Assembly: GCA_965222175.1 (NCBI GenBank)
Contig: OZ244938.1
Location: 1,488,001 to 1,552,000 of the forward strand
DNA: 64,000 nucleotides
Direction: 5' to 3'
Source: NORP240 sp965222175
GTDB taxonomy: Bacteria; Pseudomonadota; Gammaproteobacteria; Pseudomonadales; Pseudohongiellaceae
Below are positions 16,739 to 25,139 of the stretch, one piece after another (the stretch's first letter is position 1; each line of letters begins with the position of its first letter). A program made the translations under genes and the position numbers. Below the pieces are notes generated by a model. The model saw only the letters and a program-made list of their open reading frames with translations, had not been told where the DNA came from and ran no database searches.

Positions 16739-17386
16739 ATGAAGCCCGATATCACAAAAATCAGCAGGGCAGCCGGTGAGATCAAGCGTCGCAACGTGTT
16801 CCGGGTTGGCAGCGTCTATCTCATCACCGCGGCCACGCTGGCGGCTCTGGCGGCGGATTTGCTGCCCACCTTCGGCATTCCCGAATGGGCGGTCCGTTTT
16901 ACCGTTATCAGCCTGTTCCTTGGTTTTCCCATTGCCCTGCTGCTGGCCTGGTTCTTTGAACTGAATGCCACGGGAGTCAATCTCGATCCCGGGATCTCTG
17001 CCGAGCAAAGTACCGTGACGATGTTCGCCGACGGCAGGACACACCTGTCCGTGGCGGTGGAAAAGAACGGTCGCTGGGAAACCCGGGGATTCAATAACAG
17101 CTTCACCCTGGGGCGCAGCCCCGGCACCGATATTCGTATCGATAATCCGTCGGTCAGTCGACGCCATGCCAGGGTATTCTGTGAAAACGGGACGTGGATG
17201 CTGGAAGACCTGGGCAGCCGCAACGGTACCAGGTTGAACGGCGAGATGGTCAGCCAGGTGAGTCTCCCCGAGTACGCCGAGGTCAGTCTCGCCGAGGGTG
17301 GCCCGAGAATTGTAATCAGGAACTACGACATCGACATGGATCGCACCCGATTGGCCGGTAGCGCCGCCGCCAGTTCAGATAGTTGA
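16739..17386 (+). CDS. Two-helix membrane protein with cytoplasmic FHA domain
   Basis: A 215-residue protein. The N-terminus EIKRRNVFRVGSVYLITAATLAAL … WAVRFTVISLFLGFPIALLLAWFFEL is the two-helix membrane module known from the start of many proteobacterial adenylate cyclase and TPR-type signalling proteins. Here it is joined instead to an FHA domain (residues 118-195) with the phosphothreonine-binding pattern FTLGRSPGTD … NPSVSRRHARVF … LEDLGSRNGTRLNG. The FHA side lies in the cytoplasm and would bind a phosphorylated protein. A kinase with matching motifs is encoded 16 kb away in the T6SS locus, but a direct link is unproven. It stands alone, followed by repeat F1 copy B. Confidence 0.82.
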   Translation: MKPDITKISRAAGEIKRRNVFRVGSVYLITAATLAALAADLLPTFGIPEWAVRFTVISLFLGFPIALLLAWFFELNATGVNLDPGISAEQSTVTMFADGRTHLSVAVEKNGRWETRGFNNSFTLGRSPGTDIRIDNPSVSRRHARVFCENGTWMLEDLGSRNGTRLNGEMVSQVSLPEYAEVSLAEGGPRIVIRNYDIDMDRTRLAGSAAASSDS

Positions 17387-17387
17387 G

Positions 17388-17520
17388 AAACCTGCTGATT
17401 AATTAAGGAAATTGCTCTGCGGAAGTCTGACGGGCGCCACTGCAAGGTGTCGCGCGCAGGCAATGGCGGTCGCGTGCCGGCAGTAAGGCACTTTGTCAGT
17501 GAACTCGCATGAATGCCGGA
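17388..17520 (+). repeat. Repeat F1, copy B (degenerate)
   Basis: CCTGCTGATTAATTAAGG, GCTCTGCGGAAGTCTGACGG, GCGCCACTGCAAGG and GTCAGTGAACTCGC match F1 in order and orientation. About 37 extra bases lie between the two halves, and the right end is eroded (GAATGCCGGAGTTAATC). The rest of the 331-base gap up to 17717 holds only the terminator at 17674. Confidence 0.65.
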
Positions 17521-17673
17521 GTTAATCGCGGGGTTTTAAAATTTAAATCGTAGAAGACGAGCTACTGTCCGATGGGCCCGGATCCGATGCGGCTGGATTG
17601 GTGGATTGGCGACGGGTGCGGCAAGGACAAGCGTCGCCCGATGCGGGGAAATCCAGTTTACAGCACGGTAAAT

Positions 17674-17702
17674 GGGCGACCTGGCAGTGTGCCAGGTCGC
17701 CC
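17674..17702. terminator. Terminator hairpin behind the autotransporter operon
   Basis: GGGCGACCTGGCA and TGCCAGGTCGCCC make a perfect 13-pair stem with a three-base loop, 15 bases after the minus-strand stop at 17718. The T-run is weak, but the stem is unusually strong. Confidence 0.8.
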
Positions 17703-17717
17703 AGGAAGTTTCTATTG

Positions 17718-19184
17718 TTAGAACGCCGCTTCCCAGCGGAGTCCGAAGGTGACGGAGTCCACCTGCAGATCGTTATACCCCTGCAATGACTGCCAGTCCA
17801 CGAATCCGGACACGCCACCGCGAAACTGTGCCGAAACGCCGATACCCAGGAGGAAGTAATCCTTGTCGGGGGCGTCGGTTTTCAGTGGCCAGGGGAAGAC
17901 CGGGGCGCTGGGATCGTTGGCAAAGGGTTCGCTGAGAAAGCGGAAATTGATTATCTGGGCATCGTCCTCCATCTCGCGGATAAAATCCGCCCGCAGCTGG
18001 GGCCGCAGAACACCCCATTCCGTGCTGTAGCTGTAAACCGCGGCAAGTCCCGCGCCCAGGGTCAGGGACTCGATGCCCTGGTCACTGAAGGCCAGCCCCA
18101 GGGCGGAGCCGCGCTCCCGGAAGGAATCGATGTCGACATCGGAATAGAACAGGCTGAGGTTGGGGGAGAACGTCCATCCGCCATTCTCCAGATTCAGGCC
18201 GGTTTCCAGTCCCAACGAACGCTGTGTGCCATCGGTGGAACCGCTGGCGGTATTGTTGATAGCGCCGGACTGCGAGTCGAAAAATATGCGTCTGTCGGAG
18301 TCGTGCTCGCTGGTCCCGTAATTGACGATGGCATCCAGGTAGAGGGCATCCCGGTAGTACGAGGTGAAGGCCGACAGGGTGTAGCCATCGGACTCCAGAT
18401 CACCGCCGTTGCTGAAAAAGTCGGATTCGCTGGAACCGTAGCCGATGGCGATGCCGCCGAACAGGTTGTTGCTGAAGCGGTAATCGACGCCAGCCGTCAC
18501 GCCAAAGGTATCGAAGTCGAACCCGGCTTCCAGGAGGGTGTCGTCTTTTTCACCGAAGCTGAGGTTGCCGTTGATAAACAGTCCCCAGCGACTGGACAGC
18601 CCGGCTTCACCCGCCGCACCGCCGATGACGTTTTCCAGCATGCTCTGCAGGGCGGCGGCTGCAATCTGCGACTCGCCACTGCCAAAGCCCAGGCCGGTCA
18701 CGCTGATACCACCAGCCCCGCCCCTGATGGCGCGGAGTCGACCGGCCACGTTGCGCATCTGCACGTTGGCGATGTCGTTTGAATTGGTTTGCGGGGCAGC
18801 CAGTTCATCGCCGGTGAGGGCGTTGAAGGCGGCGGTCTGCTGCGCCTGGGTCAACTGCGGCCGATTGGGGTCCGCGTTGAGGATGTCGGTACAGACCTGG
18901 AGAAACTGCTGCTGGTCCTGGGTGAGGCTGGCGGGGTCCGCCGTGGCCAGTGCCGGACACGCATTGCCGACGGCCTCGAAGGTGGAATTGAAATTGGCCC
19001 TGGCCGGGTTGTCATTGGGGTTCTCAAACATCGGGGCGTCACCTCCGCCATCCCCGCCATCTCCGCCGCCATAGGTCTGGGCCAGTACCGATACCCAGTT
19101 GGTGGAAAGCAGGGGGGAGAGGCACACAAGGCCAGCAGCGACAATTTTAAGAAGGGACGGACCGGCGAAGTAGATTCTTTTCAT
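17718..19184 (-). CDS. Autotransporter beta-barrel protein with short passenger
   Basis: A 488-residue protein. A signal peptide (about residues 1-36, ending SVLAQ) is followed by a glycine/aspartate-rich stretch (YGGGDGGDGGGD), a roughly 130-residue helical Gln/Ala-rich region, and a C-terminal beta-barrel of about 280 residues. The barrel strands are typical of autotransporters (WGLFINGNLSFGEKDD, GVTAGVDYRFSNNLFGGIAI, SYYRDALYLDAIVNYG) and the last residues VTFGLRWEAAF end in the aromatic C-terminal signature. The passenger is too short for a classical virulence factor. The ATG overlaps the stop of the O-antigen-ligase-like gene (ATGA) with AGGGA about ten bases upstream, so 19184 is chosen over an in-frame ATG ten codons earlier. 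Confidence 0.87.
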   Translation of the reverse strand: MKRIYFAGPSLLKIVAAGLVCLSPLLSTNWVSVLAQTYGGGDGGDGGGDAPMFENPNDNPARANFNSTFEAVGNACPALATADPASLTQDQQQFLQVCTDILNADPNRPQLTQAQQTAAFNALTGDELAAPQTNSNDIANVQMRNVAGRLRAIRGGAGGISVTGLGFGSGESQIAAAALQSMLENVIGGAAGEAGLSSRWGLFINGNLSFGEKDDTLLEAGFDFDTFGVTAGVDYRFSNNLFGGIAIGYGSSESDFFSNGGDLESDGYTLSAFTSYYRDALYLDAIVNYGTSEHDSDRRIFFDSQSGAINNTASGSTDGTQRSLGLETGLNLENGGWTFSPNLSLFYSDVDIDSFRERGSALGLAFSDQGIESLTLGAGLAAVYSYSTEWGVLRPQLRADFIREMEDDAQIINFRFLSEPFANDPSAPVFPWPLKTDAPDKDYFLLGIGVSAQFRGGVSGFVDWQSLQGYNDLQVDSVTFGLRWEAAF

Positions 19185-20431
19185 TGTTGTTCCCTGTAGT
19201 TCGAAAGTCTCCACATTACGCAGACCAGGCCGATGATGAACGCGTAGGCCACTACCACCCAGTGCCTGAGCAGGCTGGATTCAAACAGGCCAAGTATCAG
19301 CAGCCCGGCCAGGGCATAACCCAGTGCTGCAGAAACCCGCCCGGGGAAGGTTGGCCCGGTCCGGTAACAGCTGAGTGCGATGAGGCGTAACGTGATTGTA
19401 ACGATTGCACCGAATGCAAGAAGACCCATAATACCCCGTTCAGCAAGCAACTCCAAATACAAATTGTGCGGCCAGGGCATGTCTCTCTCGTCGATCAGAA
19501 TCCAGTCGGGCAGCATGGCCTGATCGACGAAATCCCGGTACATCAGCGCAAATGATCCGGGCCCGTGGCCAAGCAATGGTGCCTCCACGAACATGTTGAC
19601 TGCTGCTATCCACAGGGGTATGCGTGTGCTCACCGTTTGTACCTGGGCCACTTTCAGCAGGAAGGCGAATCCCGACAGGGCATCAATCACCACGCCCAGC
19701 AGGGCGATGCCGGGAAGTATGTAGACCCAGCGCAGCTGACGACGTCGGCAAATAAGGTAGACAGCGAGTGCGGTCAACACCAGTATTCCGCCCCGACTGC
19801 GATAAATAAGCAGGCAGCTGATGACTGCCGCCACCACGGCAACCAGGAAGCCCCGTTGCAGCCCGGCCTGGTTCTCCCGAAAGAAAGTCAGGGCAACTAT
19901 GCCGGTAATCGCCAGAATGCCCAGGTCGTTGGGCACGCCGAATTGCGGGTACGGTGCCGTCGACATCCAGGATTCAACGCTGGCGTTCCAGTTCAATGCG
20001 GCAACCAGGATATACACCGAGGCGATGATCAGACCGGCAAGGCAGAACCCCATTAACAGGGCGTGGACGGCCCTGACGGATTCCAGGCGGGAACAGGTGA
20101 ACAGCAGGAAGGTACCGGAAACAAGGCTGATGGAGACGTCGATGGCATGGCGGGGATCTGTCGAGGTTGATATTGACAGCCCGGTCAAAATCAGGAACGC
20201 CCCCAGGGCAAGCCACAGGGCTGCAGGGACAGACTTCTGCTGGCCGTTTACAGCGGAAAAGGCAGAGACGGTGGCGACGGCAAGGACAACCTGGGTAATG
20301 GCGGGATGAACCGGCAGGCCAAGACAGACTGTATAAACCGCCACACAGCTCCAGGAAAGTCCCGCAGCGCCCTGGATATCAGGCAGGCCCCGCAGTAGCG
20401 GATGGCTGGACAGTCTGGACTGATTTTTCAT
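19181..20431 (-). CDS. O-antigen ligase / Wzy_C-family polytopic membrane protein
   Basis: A 416-residue protein with roughly eleven hydrophobic helices and the Wzy_C signature: the large outside loop with LLGHGPGSFALMYRDF and the closing PHNLYLELLAERGIMGLLAF, including the conserved His. Proteins of this group transfer undecaprenyl-linked glycans to lipid A core, or to proteins (PglL-type). No lipopolysaccharide gene is nearby. Its stop overlaps the start of the autotransporter gene and it follows the lipoprotein hydrolase gene, so all three are probably one operon. A protein glycosylation role is possible but only inferred. Confidence 0.85.
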   Translation of the reverse strand: MKNQSRLSSHPLLRGLPDIQGAAGLSWSCVAVYTVCLGLPVHPAITQVVLAVATVSAFSAVNGQQKSVPAALWLALGAFLILTGLSISTSTDPRHAIDVSISLVSGTFLLFTCSRLESVRAVHALLMGFCLAGLIIASVYILVAALNWNASVESWMSTAPYPQFGVPNDLGILAITGIVALTFFRENQAGLQRGFLVAVVAAVISCLLIYRSRGGILVLTALAVYLICRRRQLRWVYILPGIALLGVVIDALSGFAFLLKVAQVQTVSTRIPLWIAAVNMFVEAPLLGHGPGSFALMYRDFVDQAMLPDWILIDERDMPWPHNLYLELLAERGIMGLLAFGAIVTITLRLIALSCYRTGPTFPGRVSAALGYALAGLLILGLFESSLLRHWVVVAYAFIIGLVCVMWRLSNYREQQ

Positions 20432-20488
20432 TACCTGAACACCATGGCCGGGACAGCTGGCCTTTTTCCGAAGTGGATCAGCAGCCCG

Positions 20489-21319
20489 TCAAGGGCAATT
20501 GCCGACCTGGACCTTCAGCGCTTCGACCACAGCGTCCTGCCAGCAACACAGGTGGTCAGCCGCGGTGACGAACTCCCGGTCTAGGGCCGGCCATCGCCAG
20601 GACCTCACCAGTGCCACCGGCACCACCGTGTCCCTGTCACCAAACAGGTGCCGTTGACAGAATCCCGGGAAGTTCCCGGTGACATCGGCCGGATTTCCCG
20701 AAAGACTCAGGGGCGTATAGCCGTGATAAGTGGTCCACGCCGCGATATCCAGAGGAGCCCCGTAGGTAACGACCCCGGATACCCTGTCCGGCATCCTGCC
20801 GGCCATGAGCATGGCGATGACGCCACCGCCACTATACCCCACCAGGAATACCCTGTCGCCGGCCTGGGCCAGGCGCCTGGCGACAGCCACTGAACTGGCG
20901 ACGACGTCGGGACCGTAGCGGGCAAGTGTCCAGTAAAGCGGATTGCATTGCGGATCTTCAAGTCGATGGTAACAGGGGCGGCCCAGGTAAATTACCTTAC
21001 CCAGCTGCGCCATCGTCGGAGCCAGGTCGAGTAACGAGGAGAATGCCTGGGTGGGATCGCTGGCAATGGTGGCAGGGTCCAGGAAGGGGCGTCCATCACC
21101 GTCGATGAGGATGATCGTGATTCTGTCGTGGCTGTCGGTGTCGTCGGAAGTGGCCAGGCGATAGACGCGGTGTCGGAAAGGATTGCCCTGCAGGGACTCG
21201 GTCGCCATGCCAAGCCCCGTCGCCTGCTCCGGAATGGACGTGCGGCATCCCGTTAACTGCAGCGTGGTGGCCAGCAGAACCAGGAAAACAATGCTGCCGT
21301 TACGGTCGGTTATCGGCAC
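20489..21319 (-). CDS. Lipoprotein with alpha/beta-hydrolase fold
   Basis: A 276-residue protein with a lipoprotein signal peptide (IVFLVLLATTLQLTGC, lipobox LTGC). The mature part has hydrolase features: the strand ITIILIDGDGRPFLDP, the nucleophile elbow VFLVGYSGGGVIAMLMAGRM (Ser of GYSGG), an Asp after HLFGDRDTVVPVALV, and a late His in TAADHLCCW. Substrate unknown; esterase or thioesterase activity is plausible. Several Cys pairs (GRPCYHRLEDPQC, LCCW) suggest disulfides and fit a periplasmic place. First gene of the operon with the ligase and autotransporter genes (57 bases to the next). Confidence 0.75.
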   Translation of the reverse strand: MPITDRNGSIVFLVLLATTLQLTGCRTSIPEQATGLGMATESLQGNPFRHRVYRLATSDDTDSHDRITIILIDGDGRPFLDPATIASDPTQAFSSLLDLAPTMAQLGKVIYLGRPCYHRLEDPQCNPLYWTLARYGPDVVASSVAVARRLAQAGDRVFLVGYSGGGVIAMLMAGRMPDRVSGVVTYGAPLDIAAWTTYHGYTPLSLSGNPADVTGNFPGFCQRHLFGDRDTVVPVALVRSWRWPALDREFVTAADHLCCWQDAVVEALKVQVGNCP

Positions 21320-21466
21320 GTCCCGTTCCCCGTCGGTTGTTTGAGCGATACGTTGTGACCACCGGATTGCCAGGCTCCACCAGGGTGCAGTACTGATCCA
21401 CGCGGGGTTATACAGGGAGTCACGGCGCAGTCGGCAGTCCGCAGCCGCCGGACTATCGCCGGACGG

Positions 21467-21934
21467 TCATTGCGGTCGGGTGGATATCGACAACCGGTCC
21501 AGCACTATGGCGAATTCCGCGGTATCGCCGAGTTCCAGGGGGACCGCTGTTCGCCACACCGCGTTATCCAGATCCCGGAATGCGGCCAGCAGGCCGATGT
21601 ACCTGGCCTCCAAGCCGAAGGTCAGCTCGTCGAGATCCGATTCCTGCCCCGGGAGAACCTGGAATTCCACCTGATTGACCAGGTCGATTCCCAAGGTATC
21701 CGCCGTATTCTCGTAGAGCTCGCGGAAGCGCGCGTTATTGAAACCGTCGGTGGATCGCAGTGCAAACAGTTTCACCACGATTGGCGAGGGTCGGCCGCTG
21801 GCATCGGGATTGAGGTCGGAACTTGCCGAAATGTGAACCTGGGCGGAGGGGGGCCTTTCACCGGCACAACCGGCAAACAGCAGGCAAACCAGCGACATGA
21901 TTACCAAGGTTTGCCGGGTTGAGGCGTGTCTCAT
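21467..21934 (-). CDS. tssJ: T6SS outer-membrane lipoprotein TssJ
   Basis: A 155-residue lipoprotein: the signal MSLVCLLFAGC has the lipobox, and the mature part has the TssJ pattern VHISASSDLNPDASGRPSPI followed by VVKLFALRSTDGFNNARFRELYEN. It is a transthyretin-like beta-sandwich that sits under the outer membrane and binds the periplasmic part of TssM. The gene stands apart on the opposite strand, divergent from tagH, whereas tssJ more often lies with tssK-L-M. The 260-base divergent region should carry both promoters; none stands out clearly. Confidence 0.88.
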   Translation of the reverse strand: MRHASTRQTLVIMSLVCLLFAGCAGERPPSAQVHISASSDLNPDASGRPSPIVVKLFALRSTDGFNNARFRELYENTADTLGIDLVNQVEFQVLPGQESDLDELTFGLEARYIGLLAAFRDLDNAVWRTAVPLELGDTAEFAIVLDRLSISTRPQ

Positions 21935-22194
21935 CGGGCTACTCCTGTCCGTTAGGTGTTACCGAATTCCCGCGGTAAATATTCCGGAGACTTGGCCACC
22001 GGGAAATTCTAGCAACGATGATTTGACCTTGGCAATCGTTGCAAGCGCCACCGACGTTACCACCGGGCGCGCAGCTTTCATTTGCGACAGGTCGCAGTAT
22101 CTGCTCCGGCGCACTAGGAAATCAACGGTATTTCTGCAACAATTTTAACCGCCCGGGAATGCCGTCCTGCTGCCGAAGAAAAATAATCCGGATA

Positions 22195-23730
22195 ATGAAT
22201 CTTACTCTTAAAATCATCAGCCACCACCAACAACAGCTGGGCGATGCCGCCAGCAAGTCGTTCGACGACAAGGGCGGCAGTTTCGGTCGCTCCGATGACA
22301 ATGCCTGGGTCATCCCGGACGACAGTCGGGTGGTTTCAGGCCAGCATGGCATGATTTTCTTCGAGGATGGCCATTTTCACCTGATGGACATCAGCAAGAA
22401 CGGGATTTACATCAATGACAATGCCAGTCCCCTGGGCAAGGGGCAGGTTACCGCCCTGCAGGAAGGGGATGTGCTGGTCTTCGGGGACTACCAGGTAAAG
22501 GTGGAGTTGACCGGGGATGCCGACGATGGACCGCTGCCCACACCCGTGCCCCGGGAGCCTCCGGCCGGAATCGACGAATCCCGGGAAGCCTCGGCAGAGG
22601 TTGAAGTGGCGGAGCTGCCGGATATTCCCATGGCGGAAGCTCACGGCGGCGACTTTGATGTCGCCCCGGCGGATTCCCCCCGGAACGTCGGCTTCCAGGA
22701 TGGTGACCTGCCCAACGAGCCGGATTTTGATCCACTGGCCAGTTTCGGCAATGGCCAGGATCGGCAACAGCGTGGACCCGACCACCGGTCGGGGACCCGC
22801 GACAACGATGAGGCGGCCCTGCACAACCTGCTAAACGACAACCATGCGCCCCAGGGCTCGGCTTTCAATCCCGGAAACGTGAAACTGGACAGTGACCTGG
22901 GCACCGGCCCGGCGGGCGAGGCGCCGCAGGAATTAATCCCGGAAGACTGGGACAAGACCAGTTTCAACACGGCGCCGGAAGAATTTCCCGGCGGCGGCAG
23001 CGATGACCTTCGTCCGGCCGCTGCATCGATACCCCAACCGTCGCCAAGCCAGCCGCCCCCGGCAAGTGAACGCGTTGAGGCACCTCGGGTCGAACCCCGG
23101 CAACCCCCTGCACAGCACCAGCAAACGGATGCCTGGCGTGCCTTTCTGCAGGGGGCCGGTCTCGATGCCGAGTTTCTGGCCAGCCTGGGCGATGCGCCGG
23201 GGCAGATGAGCATGGCCGGCTCGCTGTTTCGGGAAATGGTCCAGGGATTGATGGTTCTGCTGCAGTCCCGGGCGGAGTTGAAAAACCAGTTCCGTATGTC
23301 CCTGACCACGGTAAAACCCTCGGAGAACAACCCGCTGAAGTTTACGCCGCAGGTGGACGATGCGCTGAAAACACTGCTGGCCAATGACCGCCACGGGTTT
23401 CTGCGCTCTGACGAGGCGGTCACCGAAGCCGTCGCTGATATCAAGAATCACCAGATCGCCATGATTGTGGCGATGCACGCCGGGATTGAAGCCCTGCTGG
23501 GCAAGTTCGATCCGCGGCGATTTGCCAAGAGCGAGACCCAGGGACTGGTCAAATCGACGTTATTGCCTTCGGGTAAAAATGCCCGGGCCTGGGAGGATTA
23601 CTGCAGGTATTATGATCAAGTGGTCCATGAATCGGGCAATGCCTTTCAGCTGCTGTTTGCCGAAGAATTCAACGAGGCCTACGAAGAACAGTTGAGAAGG
23701 CTCGACTCGGGAGATAACAGGCGTGGCTGA
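22195..23730 (+). CDS. tagH: T6SS FHA-domain protein TagH (Fha/ImpI)
   Basis: A 511-residue cytoplasmic protein. Residues 5-100 are an FHA domain: KGGSFGRSDDNAWVIPD, then SRVVSGQHGMIFFEDGHFHL, then ISKNGIYIN, with the Arg, Ser, His and Asn that bind phosphothreonine. A long acidic Pro-rich linker follows. The C-terminal 170 residues are the T6SS-specific domain (AFLQGAGLDAEFLASLG … FREMVQGLMVLLQSRAELKNQFRM … NPLKFTPQVDDALKTLL). In the Pseudomonas and Agrobacterium systems this protein is recruited by phosphorylated partner proteins and triggers assembly. Start at 22195 because the FHA domain begins there; the frame is open 52 codons upstream without a family match. Confidence 0.92.
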   Translation: MNLTLKIISHHQQQLGDAASKSFDDKGGSFGRSDDNAWVIPDDSRVVSGQHGMIFFEDGHFHLMDISKNGIYINDNASPLGKGQVTALQEGDVLVFGDYQVKVELTGDADDGPLPTPVPREPPAGIDESREASAEVEVAELPDIPMAEAHGGDFDVAPADSPRNVGFQDGDLPNEPDFDPLASFGNGQDRQQRGPDHRSGTRDNDEAALHNLLNDNHAPQGSAFNPGNVKLDSDLGTGPAGEAPQELIPEDWDKTSFNTAPEEFPGGGSDDLRPAAASIPQPSPSQPPPASERVEAPRVEPRQPPAQHQQTDAWRAFLQGAGLDAEFLASLGDAPGQMSMAGSLFREMVQGLMVLLQSRAELKNQFRMSLTTVKPSENNPLKFTPQVDDALKTLLANDRHGFLRSDEAVTEAVADIKNHQIAMIVAMHAGIEALLGKFDPRRFAKSETQGLVKSTLLPSGKNARAWEDYCRYYDQVVHESGNAFQLLFAEEFNEAYEEQLRRLDSGDNRRG

Positions 23731-23796
23731 TTGCTTACCGCACAACCGGTTTGCTGGACGGCAACACGGCACACTCGCTTAACAAAGGAAATAGGG

Positions 23797-25131
23797 ATGT
23801 CACGAAACAATCGTGTAATCTGGTCCGAGGGAATGTTTCTCAGGCCGCAGCACTACCAGCAGTATACGCGGTACTGGGAATCCTATATCGACGGGCGGGT
23901 GAGCAGCGTCAGTCCGTTCCCGTGGGGCTTTCTGCAGGTGAACCTGGACGCCAAGCTGCTGGAACTGGGCAAGATCGCTATCGAGCATGCCAGCGGCGTT
24001 TTCCAGGACGGCACACCGTTTATCATGCCCGGCGAAGAGCCCCCGCCCCAGGCCATTGAAATCGCCGATACGGTCAAGAACAGTATCGTCTACCTGTGCC
24101 TGCCGTTACGTCGTGCCGGCGTGGCTGAGCTTGATCACGAGGAAGGTCCCGAGAGTCTTGCCCGCTACGCCTCCAGCGAAGCGGAAGTTGAGGATGACAG
24201 CACCGTAGGTGGTGGCAGCGCCACGATTCAGCTGGGGGCCCTGAAGGCCCGGCTGAAACTGGAGTCCGAGCCGCTTGACGACTATGCCAGCCTGGCCGTG
24301 GGGCGGATAGCCGAAGTGCGTGCTGACGGTTCCATCATGATGGACGAGAGCTTTATTCCTCCGTTGCTGGCGGTTCAGGCTTCGCCACTGCTTGCCGGGT
24401 TTTTGAACGAGCTTCAGGGATTGCTGGATCATCGCGCCCAGGCACTGGCGGCGCGCCTTACCGTCTCCGATCGCGGCGGTGCCGCCGAAATCCAGGATTT
24501 TCTGTTATTGCAGACAGTCAATCGCTACCTGCCGCTGGTAAGCCATTTCGTCCAGGCACGACAGCTGCATCCGGAAAACCTGTACCAGCAGTTGATCATG
24601 CTGGCGGGCGAGCTGGCCACCTTCATGAAAGCGGAAAAGCGTGCCGAGAAACTGCCGGAGTACCGGCACGGCAGGCTCCAGGAGACCTTCGAACCGGTGA
24701 TCGCTCAGCTGCGCCAGTCGCTGAGCATGGTGATCGAACAGAATGCGGTGTCAATTCCCCTGCAGGAACGCAAGTTCGGCATTCGCGTGGCGGTCCTGGC
24801 AGACAAGTCTCTCCTGGACAGTGCCAGTTTTGTCCTGGCGATTGCCGCCGACGTTCCCACGGAGGAAATCCGGCAGCACCTGCCCCGGCAGATTACCATC
24901 GGTGCGACGGAACAGATCCGCCAGCTGGTCAATGTCCAGATGCCGGGAATTCGCATTCGACCGATGCCCGCTGCGCCCAGGCAGGTTCCTTATCATTCGG
25001 GGTTCGTCTATTTCGAACTGGAGCGCGGCGGCGAGCTGTGGGACCAGTTGAAGAGTTCCGGTGGCATGGCAATTCACCTCAGCGGCGATTTTCCAGGTTT
25101 GAAAATGGAGCTTTGGGCCATAAGAGGGTAG
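23797..25131 (+). CDS. tssK: T6SS baseplate protein TssK
   Basis: A 444-residue protein, the normal length. The N-terminus NRVIWSEGMFLRPQHYQQ is the family signature and is followed by the beta-sandwich shell domain (LLELGKIAIEHASGVFQDGT) and the helical middle (QDFLLLQTVNRYLPLVSHF). The C-terminal head binds the TssL cytoplasmic domain and links the baseplate to the membrane complex. ATG at 23797 with AAAGGA upstream is chosen; the 22-codon extension to 23731 has no family resemblance. Confidence 0.95.
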   Translation: MSRNNRVIWSEGMFLRPQHYQQYTRYWESYIDGRVSSVSPFPWGFLQVNLDAKLLELGKIAIEHASGVFQDGTPFIMPGEEPPPQAIEIADTVKNSIVYLCLPLRRAGVAELDHEEGPESLARYASSEAEVEDDSTVGGGSATIQLGALKARLKLESEPLDDYASLAVGRIAEVRADGSIMMDESFIPPLLAVQASPLLAGFLNELQGLLDHRAQALAARLTVSDRGGAAEIQDFLLLQTVNRYLPLVSHFVQARQLHPENLYQQLIMLAGELATFMKAEKRAEKLPEYRHGRLQETFEPVIAQLRQSLSMVIEQNAVSIPLQERKFGIRVAVLADKSLLDSASFVLAIAADVPTEEIRQHLPRQITIGATEQIRQLVNVQMPGIRIRPMPAAPRQVPYHSGFVYFELERGGELWDQLKSSGGMAIHLSGDFPGLKMELWAIRG

Positions 25132-25139
25132 GGTAACGT

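Noticed and set aside
22028..22044. Sigma-54-like TTGGCAATCGTTGCA upstream of tagH
   Set aside because: The GG and GC elements are only eight bases apart instead of ten, so spacing is wrong for RpoN.
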